NCBI GenBank assembly: GCA_045430345.1
Contig: JAILXT010000001.1
Span: 496,001 to 560,000 of the forward strand
Direction: 5' to 3'
From: Agarilytica sp045430345
GTDB lineage: Bacteria; Pseudomonadota; Gammaproteobacteria; Pseudomonadales; Cellvibrionaceae
DNA length: 64,000 bases
Every line of letters begins with the position of its first letter. Within the stretch, counting starts at the first letter, position 1. Shown piece after piece: positions 35,608 to 44,330 of this stretch. Position numbers and translations under genes: made by a program. Under the pieces are notes generated by a model. It had not been told where the DNA came from. It saw only the letters and a list, made by a program, of their open reading frames with translations, and did not search any database.

Positions 35608-36246
35608 ATGGCTCAGAATGATACGGTTGAACGTTTATTGCACGCAGCAACGCTTCTTTTTGCTGAAAGGGGATTTGCAGAGACTTCTCTGCGTACCATA
35701 ACCGGCATGGCTGGTGTGAATTTGGCTGCGGTGAACTATCACTTTGGGTCTAAGAAGGATCTCATCCAGGCGGTATTTTATCGTTTTCTTAACCCCTATT
35801 GTCGTGAACTCGATATTAAGCTTGATGAGTTGGAGCGAGACTCTAATGGTGAGCCCGATGCGGAAGCCTTGCTTAAGTGTATGTTGGAAACACTGCTTGT
35901 TGCCACGGAAGAGATTCATGAAGACCCCCAAATTTTTATGCGTTTATTGACCTTGTCTTATACGCAGTCTCAAGAGCATTTGCGGCATTATGTTATCGGA
36001 GCGTTTGGTCCTACGTACAAACGAACGGTGAGCCTATTGAAAAATGTTTGCCCTGACCTTGATCCGGTAGAGTTCTATTGGCGTTTATATTTCATGTTGG
36101 GCGCCAGTGTCTTCACCTTGTCTGGTTTCGATTCAATACGTGCCATTCTTAACGCTGATTATCAAAAGGATACAGAGTTACGTTCCACCATTGATTTAAT
36201 GATTCCACCAATTGCTAAAATGTTGACCTCTCCAAATGTTAAATAG
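35608..36246 (+). CDS. psrA: TetR-family regulator, PsrA-like
   Basis: 212 residues from ATG 35608; a GTG at 35593 is less likely. The TetR DNA-binding domain occupies about residues 5-55: RLLHAATLLFAERGFAETSLRTI, read as LLHAATLLFAERGF then TSLRTITGMAGVNLAAVNYHFGSK, again in pieces. The C-terminal ligand and dimer domain is typical in length. PsrA of Pseudomonas senses long-chain fatty acids and controls beta-oxidation genes and rpoS. The specific call rests on the N-terminus plus gene order: psrA-nagZ-mtiP is the order in Pseudomonas aeruginosa, and the same order is seen here apart from an mscS gene. nagZ overlaps its end by 11 bases. Confidence 0.7.
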   Translation: MAQNDTVERLLHAATLLFAERGFAETSLRTITGMAGVNLAAVNYHFGSKKDLIQAVFYRFLNPYCRELDIKLDELERDSNGEPDAEALLKCMLETLLVATEEIHEDPQIFMRLLTLSYTQSQEHLRHYVIGAFGPTYKRTVSLLKNVCPDLDPVEFYWRLYFMLGASVFTLSGFDSIRAILNADYQKDTELRSTIDLMIPPIAKMLTSPNVK

Positions 36247-37261
36247 AAAACTTGGCCCGGTGATGCTGGATGTCGCCGGTATCGAATTACAAGCTCACGA
36301 AAAAGAAATACTTGCACACCCCCAAGTGGGTGGTTTGATTTTATTTTCTCGAAATTTTGAATCCTCTGATCAATTAAGTGCTCTGGTTCGCTGTGTAAGA
36401 GAAGTGCGTCCAAGCTTGGTTGTCAGTGTTGATCATGAAGGGGGGCGAGTACAACGTTTCCGAGAGGGGTTCACAAAACTTCCGCCCATGCAGTCGCTTA
36501 TAAATACACATGGAGAAGCGTCACCCGATGCGCTCAATGACGCGAAGGAAATCGCTTGGTTGATGGCGTCGGAATTGATCGCACACGATATTGATATTAG
36601 TTTCGCGCCGGTGTTGGATTTAGATGACTGTGTTAGTGACATTATTGGTGATCGCTCTTTTTCTCCCGATGCGAGTATTGCGACCTCATTGGCGGAAGCT
36701 TTTCTCGATGGTATGCACGACGCAGGGATGGCGACGACAGGGAAACACTTTCCTGGTCATGGCGGTGTTAAAGCAGATAGCCACTTAGAGCTTCCCATTG
36801 ATTCGCGGTCGATGGTGGAGTTAAAGGCGCATGATCTTGTACCTTTTATTCAACTCAAAGAAAAATTAGATTCGCTGATGTCAGCACATATTGCGTTTCC
36901 AAACATTGATGAGGCGCTGGTCAGTTTCTCTCCCTTCTGGTTGAAAGATTTTTTGAGAACAGAGTTAGCGTATCAAGGTCTTGTGTTTAGTGATGATTTG
37001 TCTATGGAGGGCGCGGCGGGTGCAGGCAGCTATTCTGATCGTGCTTATCAGGCATTAACCGCCGGATGCGACGTTGTTTTGGTGTGTAATAAGCCAGATA
37101 AAGCGATAGAGGTTATTGAAACACTGGAGGGCTCTGAGCCAATTCCAACGGTATGTGGATTAGAAAAAATGGTTAAGAGCGAGGCATGCACGCTAGAAGC
37201 ACTTAAGCGCTCAGATCGCTGGCAGTGCGCAACTAATATTGTGGAACGTTTACGAGGGTAA
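36236..37261 (+). CDS. nagZ: Beta-N-acetylhexosaminidase NagZ
   Basis: 341 residues, the usual NagZ length; glycoside hydrolase family 3. Motifs: GPVMLDVAG at the N-terminus, VDHEGGRVQRF (66-75), the Asp/His loop KHFPGHGG (170-177), and FSDDLSMEGA (251-260), which carries the nucleophilic Asp. It is cytosolic and removes GlcNAc from GlcNAc-anhydro-muropeptides in cell-wall recycling; the products can induce AmpC beta-lactamase in species that have it. It starts at an ATG overlapping the last codons of psrA, so the two are probably cotranscribed, and is followed closely by mscS. Confidence 0.93.
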   Translation: MLNRKLGPVMLDVAGIELQAHEKEILAHPQVGGLILFSRNFESSDQLSALVRCVREVRPSLVVSVDHEGGRVQRFREGFTKLPPMQSLINTHGEASPDALNDAKEIAWLMASELIAHDIDISFAPVLDLDDCVSDIIGDRSFSPDASIATSLAEAFLDGMHDAGMATTGKHFPGHGGVKADSHLELPIDSRSMVELKAHDLVPFIQLKEKLDSLMSAHIAFPNIDEALVSFSPFWLKDFLRTELAYQGLVFSDDLSMEGAAGAGSYSDRAYQALTAGCDVVLVCNKPDKAIEVIETLEGSEPIPTVCGLEKMVKSEACTLEALKRSDRWQCATNIVERLRG

Positions 37262-37274
37262 TAAGTAGGGGGTT

Positions 37275-38387
37275 ATGGTGGAATCTTTTGTATCTCAGGC
37301 ATCGGATTGGATGGCATCTGTGACAGGCACGGATCATATGTGGATGGTTGAAGTCTTTGTTGTTGTGGCAGTGACCTTGGTCTTCGCTTTTGTTGTAAGT
37401 CGGTTTATGGCAAAACTAAAAAAGAAGGCGGATCAAACGAAAAACTTGTGGGACGATGCGCTGTTTCTGTCCTTAGCTCGTCCGCTAAAGTGGTTTATTT
37501 GGATTGTTGGTCTGAGCTTTGCTGGTGGGATTGCTGCGGCGCATTCGCAGACGCGTTTGTTCGATTCACTCGGTACGATTAGACACGTAGCCGCTATAGC
37601 CATTGTTGCATGGTTTATTCATTCCTTTTTAAAGGCAATCGAAAAAAATATCGTTGACCCTGGGTATATGAGAAAACCCATGGATAAAACAACCGCGGTT
37701 GCATTGGGTAAGTTGCTACGAATCTCGGTCATTATTACTGCTGTGCTAATTGCGTTACAGTCGCTGGGGTATAGTATTTCTGGTGTGTTGGCGTTTGGTG
37801 GTATTGGTGGCATCGCCGTTGGTTTTGCCGCAAAAGATTTATTGGCCAATTTTTTTGGTGGCTTAATGATTTATTTGGATCGCCCGTTTTCGGTGGGCGA
37901 TTGGATTCGCTCGCCGGATAAAAATATCGAAGGTACGGTTGAGGATATTGGCTGGCGATTAACGCGTATCCGCACCTTCGATAAACGCCCGCTGTATATT
38001 CCAAATTCTACATTTACCCAGATCTCCGTAGAGAATCCTTCGCGCATGTCGAATCGACGCATATATGAAACTATCGGTGTTCGATACGATGATGCGTCGT
38101 CGATAAAAAATATTGTGGCGGATGTTAAGGCAATGCTAGAAGCTCATGAGGCGATCGATCAAAATCAAATGATTATGGTGAACTTTAATGAATGTTCTGC
38201 ATCGTCATTAGATTTCTTTTTGTATTGTTTTACCAAGACAACAGATTGGGCCACTTTTCACGAGATTAAGCAGGACATCATGTTGAAGGTGTTAGATATC
38301 GTCGATACTCGTGGTGCTGAATGTGCATTCCCTACATCTACACTTCACGTGCCAGATGGGGTTTCTATTGTTGATGCAAACGCTTAA
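37275..38387 (+). CDS. MscS-family mechanosensitive ion channel
   Basis: 370 residues with three to four N-terminal membrane segments (about 20-42, 70-90, 100-120, 140-165). The pore-lining helix and following loop carry the MscS signature FGGIGGIAVGFAAKDLLANF and the family's 'R-P-F-x-V-G-D-W' motif as DRPFSVGDWI. The cytoplasmic beta domain follows, with RPLYIPNSTF and the 'N-S' motif that usually marks it. It releases solutes on hypo-osmotic shock. It starts 13 bases after nagZ, so it is likely in the psrA-nagZ transcript; in Pseudomonas this slot between nagZ and mtiP is empty. Confidence 0.88.
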   Translation: MVESFVSQASDWMASVTGTDHMWMVEVFVVVAVTLVFAFVVSRFMAKLKKKADQTKNLWDDALFLSLARPLKWFIWIVGLSFAGGIAAAHSQTRLFDSLGTIRHVAAIAIVAWFIHSFLKAIEKNIVDPGYMRKPMDKTTAVALGKLLRISVIITAVLIALQSLGYSISGVLAFGGIGGIAVGFAAKDLLANFFGGLMIYLDRPFSVGDWIRSPDKNIEGTVEDIGWRLTRIRTFDKRPLYIPNSTFTQISVENPSRMSNRRIYETIGVRYDDASSIKNIVADVKAMLEAHEAIDQNQMIMVNFNECSASSLDFFLYCFTKTTDWATFHEIKQDIMLKVLDIVDTRGAECAFPTSTLHVPDGVSIVDANA

Positions 38388-38438
38388 AGTGAGTACGACA
38401 ATATTGTGTGTGGCTGAGAAATATAAAGAGTTAGATGT

Positions 38439-39176
38439 ATGGCGGTTGTGGCAGTAATTGGTGGCTCTGGATTTTATGATTTTCCAGAATTAGAAAATCA
38501 AAAAACAATTTCGGTTGAGACGCCTTACGGTGTGGTTGACGAAATTCTTCAAGGAAACTGGAATCAAACAAGCGTTTTATTTTTGCCACGACATGGAGGA
38601 AAGCATCGAACGCCTCCCCATAAAGTTAACTATCAAGCCAATATAGCTGCACTTTCTCAAATGGGCGCGACCAAGGTTATCGCGTTTAATGCGACGGGTG
38701 GGATAGGTGCGTCTTTTGGGCCTGACACCTTAGTCGTACCTGATCAAATTATTGATTATAGCTACGGTCGAGCACATACTTTTTTCGAGGGGGAAGACGA
38801 GCGGCTTTCTCATATTGACTTCACTCATCCCTTCGATGAAAAAATGCGTCAGCAGCTGTTAGAAAGTTTACGTTATATAGGCGCTTCTTTTTATGACGGC
38901 GGAACTTACGGTTGCACTCAAGGGCCGCGTTTAGAATCCGCTGCCGAGATAAAAAAATTGCAAAATGATGGCTGTGATCTGGTAGGAATGACGCTTATGC
39001 CGGAAGCTGCGTTGGCGCGAGAAAAAGATTTGGCGTATGTATCTCTCAGTTTAATTGTGAACTGGTGCGCAGGCGTGCGTGACGAAGTTATCAGCCTAGA
39101 TAAAATTATGGCACGTTTAGAATCTTCGGTACCAAAAATAAGAGAAGTAATACTCAAAATGATTAGCTTAGGCTAG
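38439..39176 (+). CDS. S-methyl-5'-thioinosine phosphorylase (MTAP-family)
   Basis: 245 residues, the length of this family. Motifs of type-2 purine nucleoside phosphorylases are all present: GGSGFYDFPELE at the start, the phosphate-binding RHGGKHRTPPHKVNYQAN, NATGGIG, and the base/ribose region GCTQGPRLESAAEI followed by GMTLMPEAALAREKDL. It splits methylthioinosine (or methylthioadenosine) with phosphate in methionine and purine salvage. The Pseudomonas gene beside nagZ encodes methylthioinosine phosphorylase, which guides the specific name. It ends the nagZ-side gene group. Confidence 0.82.
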   Translation: MAVVAVIGGSGFYDFPELENQKTISVETPYGVVDEILQGNWNQTSVLFLPRHGGKHRTPPHKVNYQANIAALSQMGATKVIAFNATGGIGASFGPDTLVVPDQIIDYSYGRAHTFFEGEDERLSHIDFTHPFDEKMRQQLLESLRYIGASFYDGGTYGCTQGPRLESAAEIKKLQNDGCDLVGMTLMPEAALAREKDLAYVSLSLIVNWCAGVRDEVISLDKIMARLESSVPKIREVILKMISLG

Positions 39177-39292
39177 ACATCTATTTTTTATTCCCATATC
39201 TTCGCAACTGTAGTCCTAGTGAAAGCTTTGCTAAACACGTGGTTTTCAGTAGGGATTTTGTTTTTCTAATAATAAGAATAGAGGTGCGCAGC

Positions 39293-39505
39293 ATGGCAGC
39301 TCGAGAAATCGGCACTGTTAAGTGGTTCAACAATGCACGAGGCTACGGCTTTATAACTCAAGACCAAAAGATCGATGATATCTTTGTTCACTATAGAAAT
39401 ATTCGTGGTGATGGATACAAAAGTCTTGCGGAAGGGCAAAAGGTCGAGTTCGAACTCCAAGAAGGTGATAAAGGATATCAAGCAGACGACGTAGAATGCG
39501 TTTGA
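39293..39505 (+). CDS. Cold-shock-domain protein
   Basis: 70 residues from ATG 39293 (GAGGTG about 7 bases upstream; the frame is open further up but without a start signal). A single OB-fold cold-shock domain covers nearly all of it: GTVKWFNNARGYGFI, with RNP1 as ARGYGFI, and RNP2 as DIFVHY. It binds single-stranded RNA or DNA and acts as RNA chaperone. It is a monocistronic gene with its own leader (about 115 bases after the previous gene) and a terminator hairpin after it. Whether it is cold-induced cannot be told. Confidence 0.92.
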   Translation: MAAREIGTVKWFNNARGYGFITQDQKIDDIFVHYRNIRGDGYKSLAEGQKVEFELQEGDKGYQADDVECV

Positions 39506-39523
39506 TTGATTGAAGTGACGAGC

Positions 39524-39561
39524 AGCTGGCTAAGTATTTTTGGAAGGGTGTTTAGCCAGCT
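39524..39561 (+). terminator. Hairpin terminator after the cold-shock gene
   Basis: A 10-bp perfect stem (AGCTGGCTAA / TTAGCCAGCT) with an 18-base loop is followed by CTTTATCT. The loop is long, but position and stem fit an intrinsic terminator. Confidence 0.5.
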
Positions 39562-39675
39562 CTTTATCTAAGAAATGTTCCCGTTGGCATGTAACTCTCC
39601 GTTTTAGCGCTACCAATTCTCTGGCTAGATCAAAAAATTAACTCACGGTTAAGCTTTCTTCTTGAGTGATGCCTT

Positions 39676-40848
39676 TCACTCGATTGTATTTGTATTTTCA
39701 CCCGTTGCTGGTTCCGGCTCGATAAACTCAGGTTCATATTTCACGATATTCACGAGTAAACCCAGTTTTGGGTGATCCAAATAGTGAAGTTCACCGCTAC
39801 GCATTCTGCGTTTTTGTTGCATTTTTACGATATGTTTGACGATGTATGCGCTTTCTTCTTGGGGTGTGAGTGTATAAGGGTTAAATAGTGTGGAGTTATC
39901 TATATCCCCGAATGATGCCGTGTTATCGCTATCAAAGGACAGGCTAAAGTCTGGTGATTCTGTATTTAGCTGCGTATCGAATGAGATGGGTAGCGGGGTG
40001 CCACTGGCGGTGAGCGCATTGCTGTCGTTTTTCAATCCCTCATCATTATCGTCTGATAGCGTAATTTCAAATTCAAGAGGAGCAGGGCGCTTAGGTAACA
40101 TGGGCCAGTGTTCACTTTCTTGTCCTACGTTTGCTTCAAACTCCGTGAGCCATAAATCAGTATGCAGGTGGAGGTAGCGACTAACGAATAGTTTGATGCT
40201 GCCTTCTAGCTCGTAATGATCATCGAAACGATCGCCACCGGTAATAACGATTGAGGGTGCTTGGCCTTTGTCGGCCATAGGTTGACGCCAGGTTTTATGT
40301 AGCAATATACGCATCGCGCGGTCTCGCCCAAGAATGCGCGCTTCATGATTGAGTTGGCTGATGTCTTCTTCAAGTAATACAAAGGGTTTTTCTTTCGGGG
40401 TTATGCGGTCTAATTCCGACTGTTCGACCAGTTCTAAATATTTTTTGTTGAGCGGATCTGCGATGTCTGTGCGTTTAAGGGTTTCAAGCAGTTCACTATT
40501 GTCGCTCATGTTTTCGGGTGTGTTTGAGTTCTCTGTGAGCGTGTCTGCATCGTTATCTGTATGACTGTCTTCAGCGCTATCGTCTTCTATTTTATTTTCA
40601 TCAATGATGAACCCTAGGTTGCTCGGGTAGTTTAGCGATATGTTTTTTGGCCATAATTCTGGGTCTTGCCCCGGTTGTTCGATTCGTTCGAAGATAATGA
40701 GCTCAACTTGGTACCAGTCTTTAAAGTGGTTTTCAAAAACCTCTTGTGCCGTTTGTGCCAATATATTTTGCGTGCTAAATAATGACAGCGCAAAAACCCA
40801 TAAAGTAAAAGAAGTGTTTTTCGGGCGCATATTTATTTTTGTGTTCAC
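39676..40848 (-). CDS. CsiV-family protein (peptidoglycan-binding, periplasmic)
   Basis: 390 residues from GTG 40848; the alternative ATG at 40830 has no better signal. Signal peptide at about 10-32 (FTLWVFALSLFSTQNILA). The mature N-terminus WYQVELIIFERIEQPGQDPELWP is the hallmark of CsiV, a periplasmic peptidoglycan-binding protein described in Vibrio. Further on are a low-complexity acidic stretch (DDSAEDSHTDNDADTLTENS) and the conserved LHKTWRQP and YEL-GSIKLFVSRYLHLHTDLWL segments. It starts 14 bases after the mfd stop, so both are probably in one transcript; csiV next to mfd is also the Vibrio order. The exact function here is unproved. Confidence 0.75.
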   Translation of the reverse strand: MNTKINMRPKNTSFTLWVFALSLFSTQNILAQTAQEVFENHFKDWYQVELIIFERIEQPGQDPELWPKNISLNYPSNLGFIIDENKIEDDSAEDSHTDNDADTLTENSNTPENMSDNSELLETLKRTDIADPLNKKYLELVEQSELDRITPKEKPFVLLEEDISQLNHEARILGRDRAMRILLHKTWRQPMADKGQAPSIVITGGDRFDDHYELEGSIKLFVSRYLHLHTDLWLTEFEANVGQESEHWPMLPKRPAPLEFEITLSDDNDEGLKNDSNALTASGTPLPISFDTQLNTESPDFSLSFDSDNTASFGDIDNSTLFNPYTLTPQEESAYIVKHIVKMQQKRRMRSGELHYLDHPKLGLLVNIVKYEPEFIEPEPATGENTNTIE

Positions 40849-40862
40849 AGATGAATAGCCTC

Positions 40863-43800
40863 TTAGCTAGCCTGCATTAATTTTTCGAGTACTTGATGAA
40901 CCGACTTTAGTCGATCATCGGCGGATTCCATCTCAAACATAAATTTTAGATGGTTGGCGCCATCAAGACGGTAATGTTGTGGTTGTTTTTGTACAAGCTT
41001 CACAATGGTTAACGGGTCAACCTTCGGTATTTTACTGAACTCCAATCGGCCCTGGGTTTTACCCGCTTCAACTTTTGTAATGCCAAGCGCTTCAGCATCA
41101 AAGCGTAAGCGCGTCTGACGAAATAGGTTTTTTATTGCGTCGGGCAATAAGCCAAAGCGGTCGATCATTTCGACTTGCAAGCCGTTTAGTTCTTCTTCAT
41201 TTTTCGTGGACGATATGCGTTTATAAAGGGTTAATCTTGCATGAACGTCCGGTAGGTAATCCTCAGGAATTAAGGCTGGGATTCGAAGATTTAGTTCCAC
41301 GCTATCTTTGTGTGGGTTATCCAGCGAGACTTCTTCACCGTTTTGAATGGCTTTTACGGCTCTGTCCAGCATATCCATATACAGTGAAAAGCCTATGGTG
41401 TGGATTTGCCCGCTTTGGTCTTCGCCGAGTAGCTCGCCTGCACCACGAATCTCCAAGTCGTGTGACGCTAGCGTAAAGCCTGCGCCGAGATCCTGTGCTT
41501 CTTCGATAGCTTCTAATCGTTTATGGGCATCTGCGGTCATGACTTTTTTATTGGGTGTGAGCAAATAAGCGTAGGCCTGGTGGTGAGAGCGGCCCACGCG
41601 ACCACGCAGCTGGTGAAGCTGGGCTAAGCCAAAATGATCCGCGCGATCGATGACGATTGTATTGGCGCTAGGGACATCGATGCCTGTTTCGATAATGGTC
41701 GTACAGACGAGTACGTTAAAACGTTTGTGGTAAAAGTCAGCCATTACTGATTCGAGTTCTCGTTCACGCATTTGTCCATGCCCAATACGTACCCGCGCTT
41801 CGGGAATCATTTCCTCAATGCCGCGTGCGACCTTTTCGATGGTTTTAACTTCGTTATGAAGATAATAAACCTGACCGCCGCGCATGATTTCGCGCATGAT
41901 CGCTTCTTTAATAAGGCTTTGGTCGCTTTCGCGCACAAAAGTCTTAACGGATAATCGTTTTGCTGGCGGTGTTGCAATGATGGATAAGTCGCGAATACCC
42001 GACATCGACATGTTCAGCGTGCGGGGGATAGGCGTTGCCGTCATTGTTAAAATATCGACATCGGTGCGAAGGGACTTCAGCGCTTCTTTTTGGCGAACAC
42101 CGAAGCGATGTTCCTCGTCAATAATCATAAGCCCGAGGTTTGGGTATTCTAGGTTGCCCTGGATGAGCTTGTGGGTGCCGATAATAATATCAACTTTTCC
42201 CGCAGCCAATTTCTTTTGGACGTCAGTGGTTTCTTTTTGGCTGCGAAAGCGGGAAACGACTTCGATATTGGCTGGCCAGTCGGCAAATCGATCTTTAAAA
42301 TTTTCGTAATGTTGTTGGGCAAGTAGGGTGGTCGGCACTAATACGGCGACTTGTTTACCATTTTGAACGGCAATAAAGGCGGCGCGCATAGCGACTTCTG
42401 TTTTACCGAAACCTACGTCCCCACAGACAAGTCGATCCATGGGTTGTGCGGACAGCATGTCATCGCGGACGGATTCAATGGCTTGCCTCTGATCCGGTGT
42501 TTCCTCGAAAGGGAAGCCCGTACAGAAAAGTTCGTAATCTTCTTTTGGGTTGGTGTAGGCGTAACCCACTTTGGCTTTGCGTTTTGCGTAGATATCAAGT
42601 AATTCTGCGGCAACGTCTCTGATTTGTTCGGCGGCTTTGCGTTTGGCTTTTTGCCATTGTTCGCTGCCGAGTTTATGCAGCGGTGCATGTTCTGCATCCG
42701 AGCCGGAATAGCGGCTGATGGTATGGAGGTTGGCAACGGGTACATACAGTTTCGCCTCGTTCGCGTAATCGAGCACCAAAAACTCCTCGGCTTGCCCGTC
42801 GTGCTCCATGGTCAATAAGCCTTGGTAACGACCAACCCCGTTATCAATGTGCACTACGGGCGCATTAATTTTTAGCTCCGTAAGGTTTTTAATAATATTT
42901 TCATGGTCATCAGAAGTGCTTTTCTGGCGACGACTTTGTTTGACTTGGTTGCCAAATATTTGGGTTTCTGAAATTAAAATAAACGCGGGCGATTGACTGT
43001 TGATGGTCTCTTCAATTGGTGCAACGGTAATGGCCAGTGACGTGTCGCTATGAATAAAGCTATGAATATTATCGATCGGGTCCGGTTTTACACCGATTTT
43101 TTCCAGTTGTTCGTATATGACTTCGCGCCGACCGTTTGATTCTGCGCAGAACAACACACGTTTTTCCGTATCGCATAAAAATGCTTCCAAATGATGTAAA
43201 GGGTTTTTGACCCGGTTATCAATCATCAGTAATGGCGTTGGGTTTAGGTCAAAATTGGTCTGACCTTGTTTCTCCGAAAGCTTGTCATGCTGTAGTTGCA
43301 TTTTGGGAAATTGTTTGAAACGAGAAAAAATGTCGTTGACCGGTAGAAACACATCGTGGGGGGGAAGAATGGGACGCTCTAAATTGCCTGACCGGCTTTC
43401 ATAGCGGTTCACGGCTTCTCGCCAAAACTCTTCGTATGCTTTTTCAAACCCTTCAACTAAAAACAGCTGGCTGTCATTGGGCAGGTAGTCCAGCAGGCAA
43501 GCGGTTGTGTCAAAAAATAGCGATAAGAAGTATTCAATACCGGCGGGTGAAAGCCCAGCGTTTACATCTTGGTATACCGGACAGGCTTTGTGATTTACAT
43601 TGAAACGTGCATGCCAGTGCGCACGGAAATTAGCGATACCTTGTTCGTCGAGCGGACATTCTCTGCCAGGCAATAGCTCAATCTTATCGACCTTGGTGAT
43701 GGTGCGTTGATTGTCTGGGTCGAACTCCCTTAGTGATTCGACTTCATCGTCAAAGAGTTCAATACGGTATGCTGCGTCGCTTCCCATTGGGTAGACATCG

Positions 43801-44330
43801 ATCAAGGCGCCGCGTAATGCGAACTCACCGTGTTGGTATACGGTATCTACGTGGGTGTAGCCTGAAAAGGCGAGTTGATTCCTGAATTTCTCGCGGTCGA
43901 GCTTTTCACCAAGGTTAAGTACCAAGCTTTTTGAGAGTACGTAACTTTGCGGTGCGATGCGTTGAGCAAGGGTTTGCGCTGAGACAACGATGAGGCTTCG
44001 TTGATTGCGAGCCAGCTGATACAGGCAGCGCATTCGGTTCGATACGATATCCTGGTGCGGAGAGAAGCTATCGTAGGGCAGGGTTTCCCAATCGGAGAAC
44101 ACTTCCACATTTGGCGCATCATCGACGCCCTTAAGAAACTCGCTGATTTCAGTGGAGAGCTTTTCTGCCGCCGCCATATTGGGGGTTACCAGCATTGTAC
44201 AGGCATCATGATTTAGGGCGCTTTGTGCTAATACGCATGCCATGCTGCTATGAGAAGGTAGGTTCCCCCAGAGGGTTTTGTCGGCAGCTTTACCTGCTGC
44301 TGGAGGTGTCAGTACGCTTGTTGTCATCAA
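40863..44330 (-). CDS. mfd: Transcription-repair coupling factor Mfd
   Basis: 1155 residues, the normal length. Domains in order: UvrB-like N-terminal module (about 1-340), the RNA-polymerase interaction domain (about 480-560, with VHIDNGVGRYQGLL and EYANEAKLYVPV-like text), the RecG-like motor with Walker A GDVGFGKTEVAMRAA, DEEHRFG, TMTATPIPRTL and GRVGRSHHQAYAYLL, and the C-terminal TRCF domain (about 1000-1140). It removes RNA polymerase stalled at DNA damage and recruits UvrA. uvrC is present elsewhere in the window. The gene heads an operon with csiV. Confidence 0.97.
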   Translation of the reverse strand: MMTTSVLTPPAAGKAADKTLWGNLPSHSSMACVLAQSALNHDACTMLVTPNMAAAEKLSTEISEFLKGVDDAPNVEVFSDWETLPYDSFSPHQDIVSNRMRCLYQLARNQRSLIVVSAQTLAQRIAPQSYVLSKSLVLNLGEKLDREKFRNQLAFSGYTHVDTVYQHGEFALRGALIDVYPMGSDAAYRIELFDDEVESLREFDPDNQRTITKVDKIELLPGRECPLDEQGIANFRAHWHARFNVNHKACPVYQDVNAGLSPAGIEYFLSLFFDTTACLLDYLPNDSQLFLVEGFEKAYEEFWREAVNRYESRSGNLERPILPPHDVFLPVNDIFSRFKQFPKMQLQHDKLSEKQGQTNFDLNPTPLLMIDNRVKNPLHHLEAFLCDTEKRVLFCAESNGRREVIYEQLEKIGVKPDPIDNIHSFIHSDTSLAITVAPIEETINSQSPAFILISETQIFGNQVKQSRRQKSTSDDHENIIKNLTELKINAPVVHIDNGVGRYQGLLTMEHDGQAEEFLVLDYANEAKLYVPVANLHTISRYSGSDAEHAPLHKLGSEQWQKAKRKAAEQIRDVAAELLDIYAKRKAKVGYAYTNPKEDYELFCTGFPFEETPDQRQAIESVRDDMLSAQPMDRLVCGDVGFGKTEVAMRAAFIAVQNGKQVAVLVPTTLLAQQHYENFKDRFADWPANIEVVSRFRSQKETTDVQKKLAAGKVDIIIGTHKLIQGNLEYPNLGLMIIDEEHRFGVRQKEALKSLRTDVDILTMTATPIPRTLNMSMSGIRDLSIIATPPAKRLSVKTFVRESDQSLIKEAIMREIMRGGQVYYLHNEVKTIEKVARGIEEMIPEARVRIGHGQMRERELESVMADFYHKRFNVLVCTTIIETGIDVPSANTIVIDRADHFGLAQLHQLRGRVGRSHHQAYAYLLTPNKKVMTADAHKRLEAIEEAQDLGAGFTLASHDLEIRGAGELLGEDQSGQIHTIGFSLYMDMLDRAVKAIQNGEEVSLDNPHKDSVELNLRIPALIPEDYLPDVHARLTLYKRISSTKNEEELNGLQVEMIDRFGLLPDAIKNLFRQTRLRFDAEALGITKVEAGKTQGRLEFSKIPKVDPLTIVKLVQKQPQHYRLDGANHLKFMFEMESADDRLKSVHQVLEKLMQAS

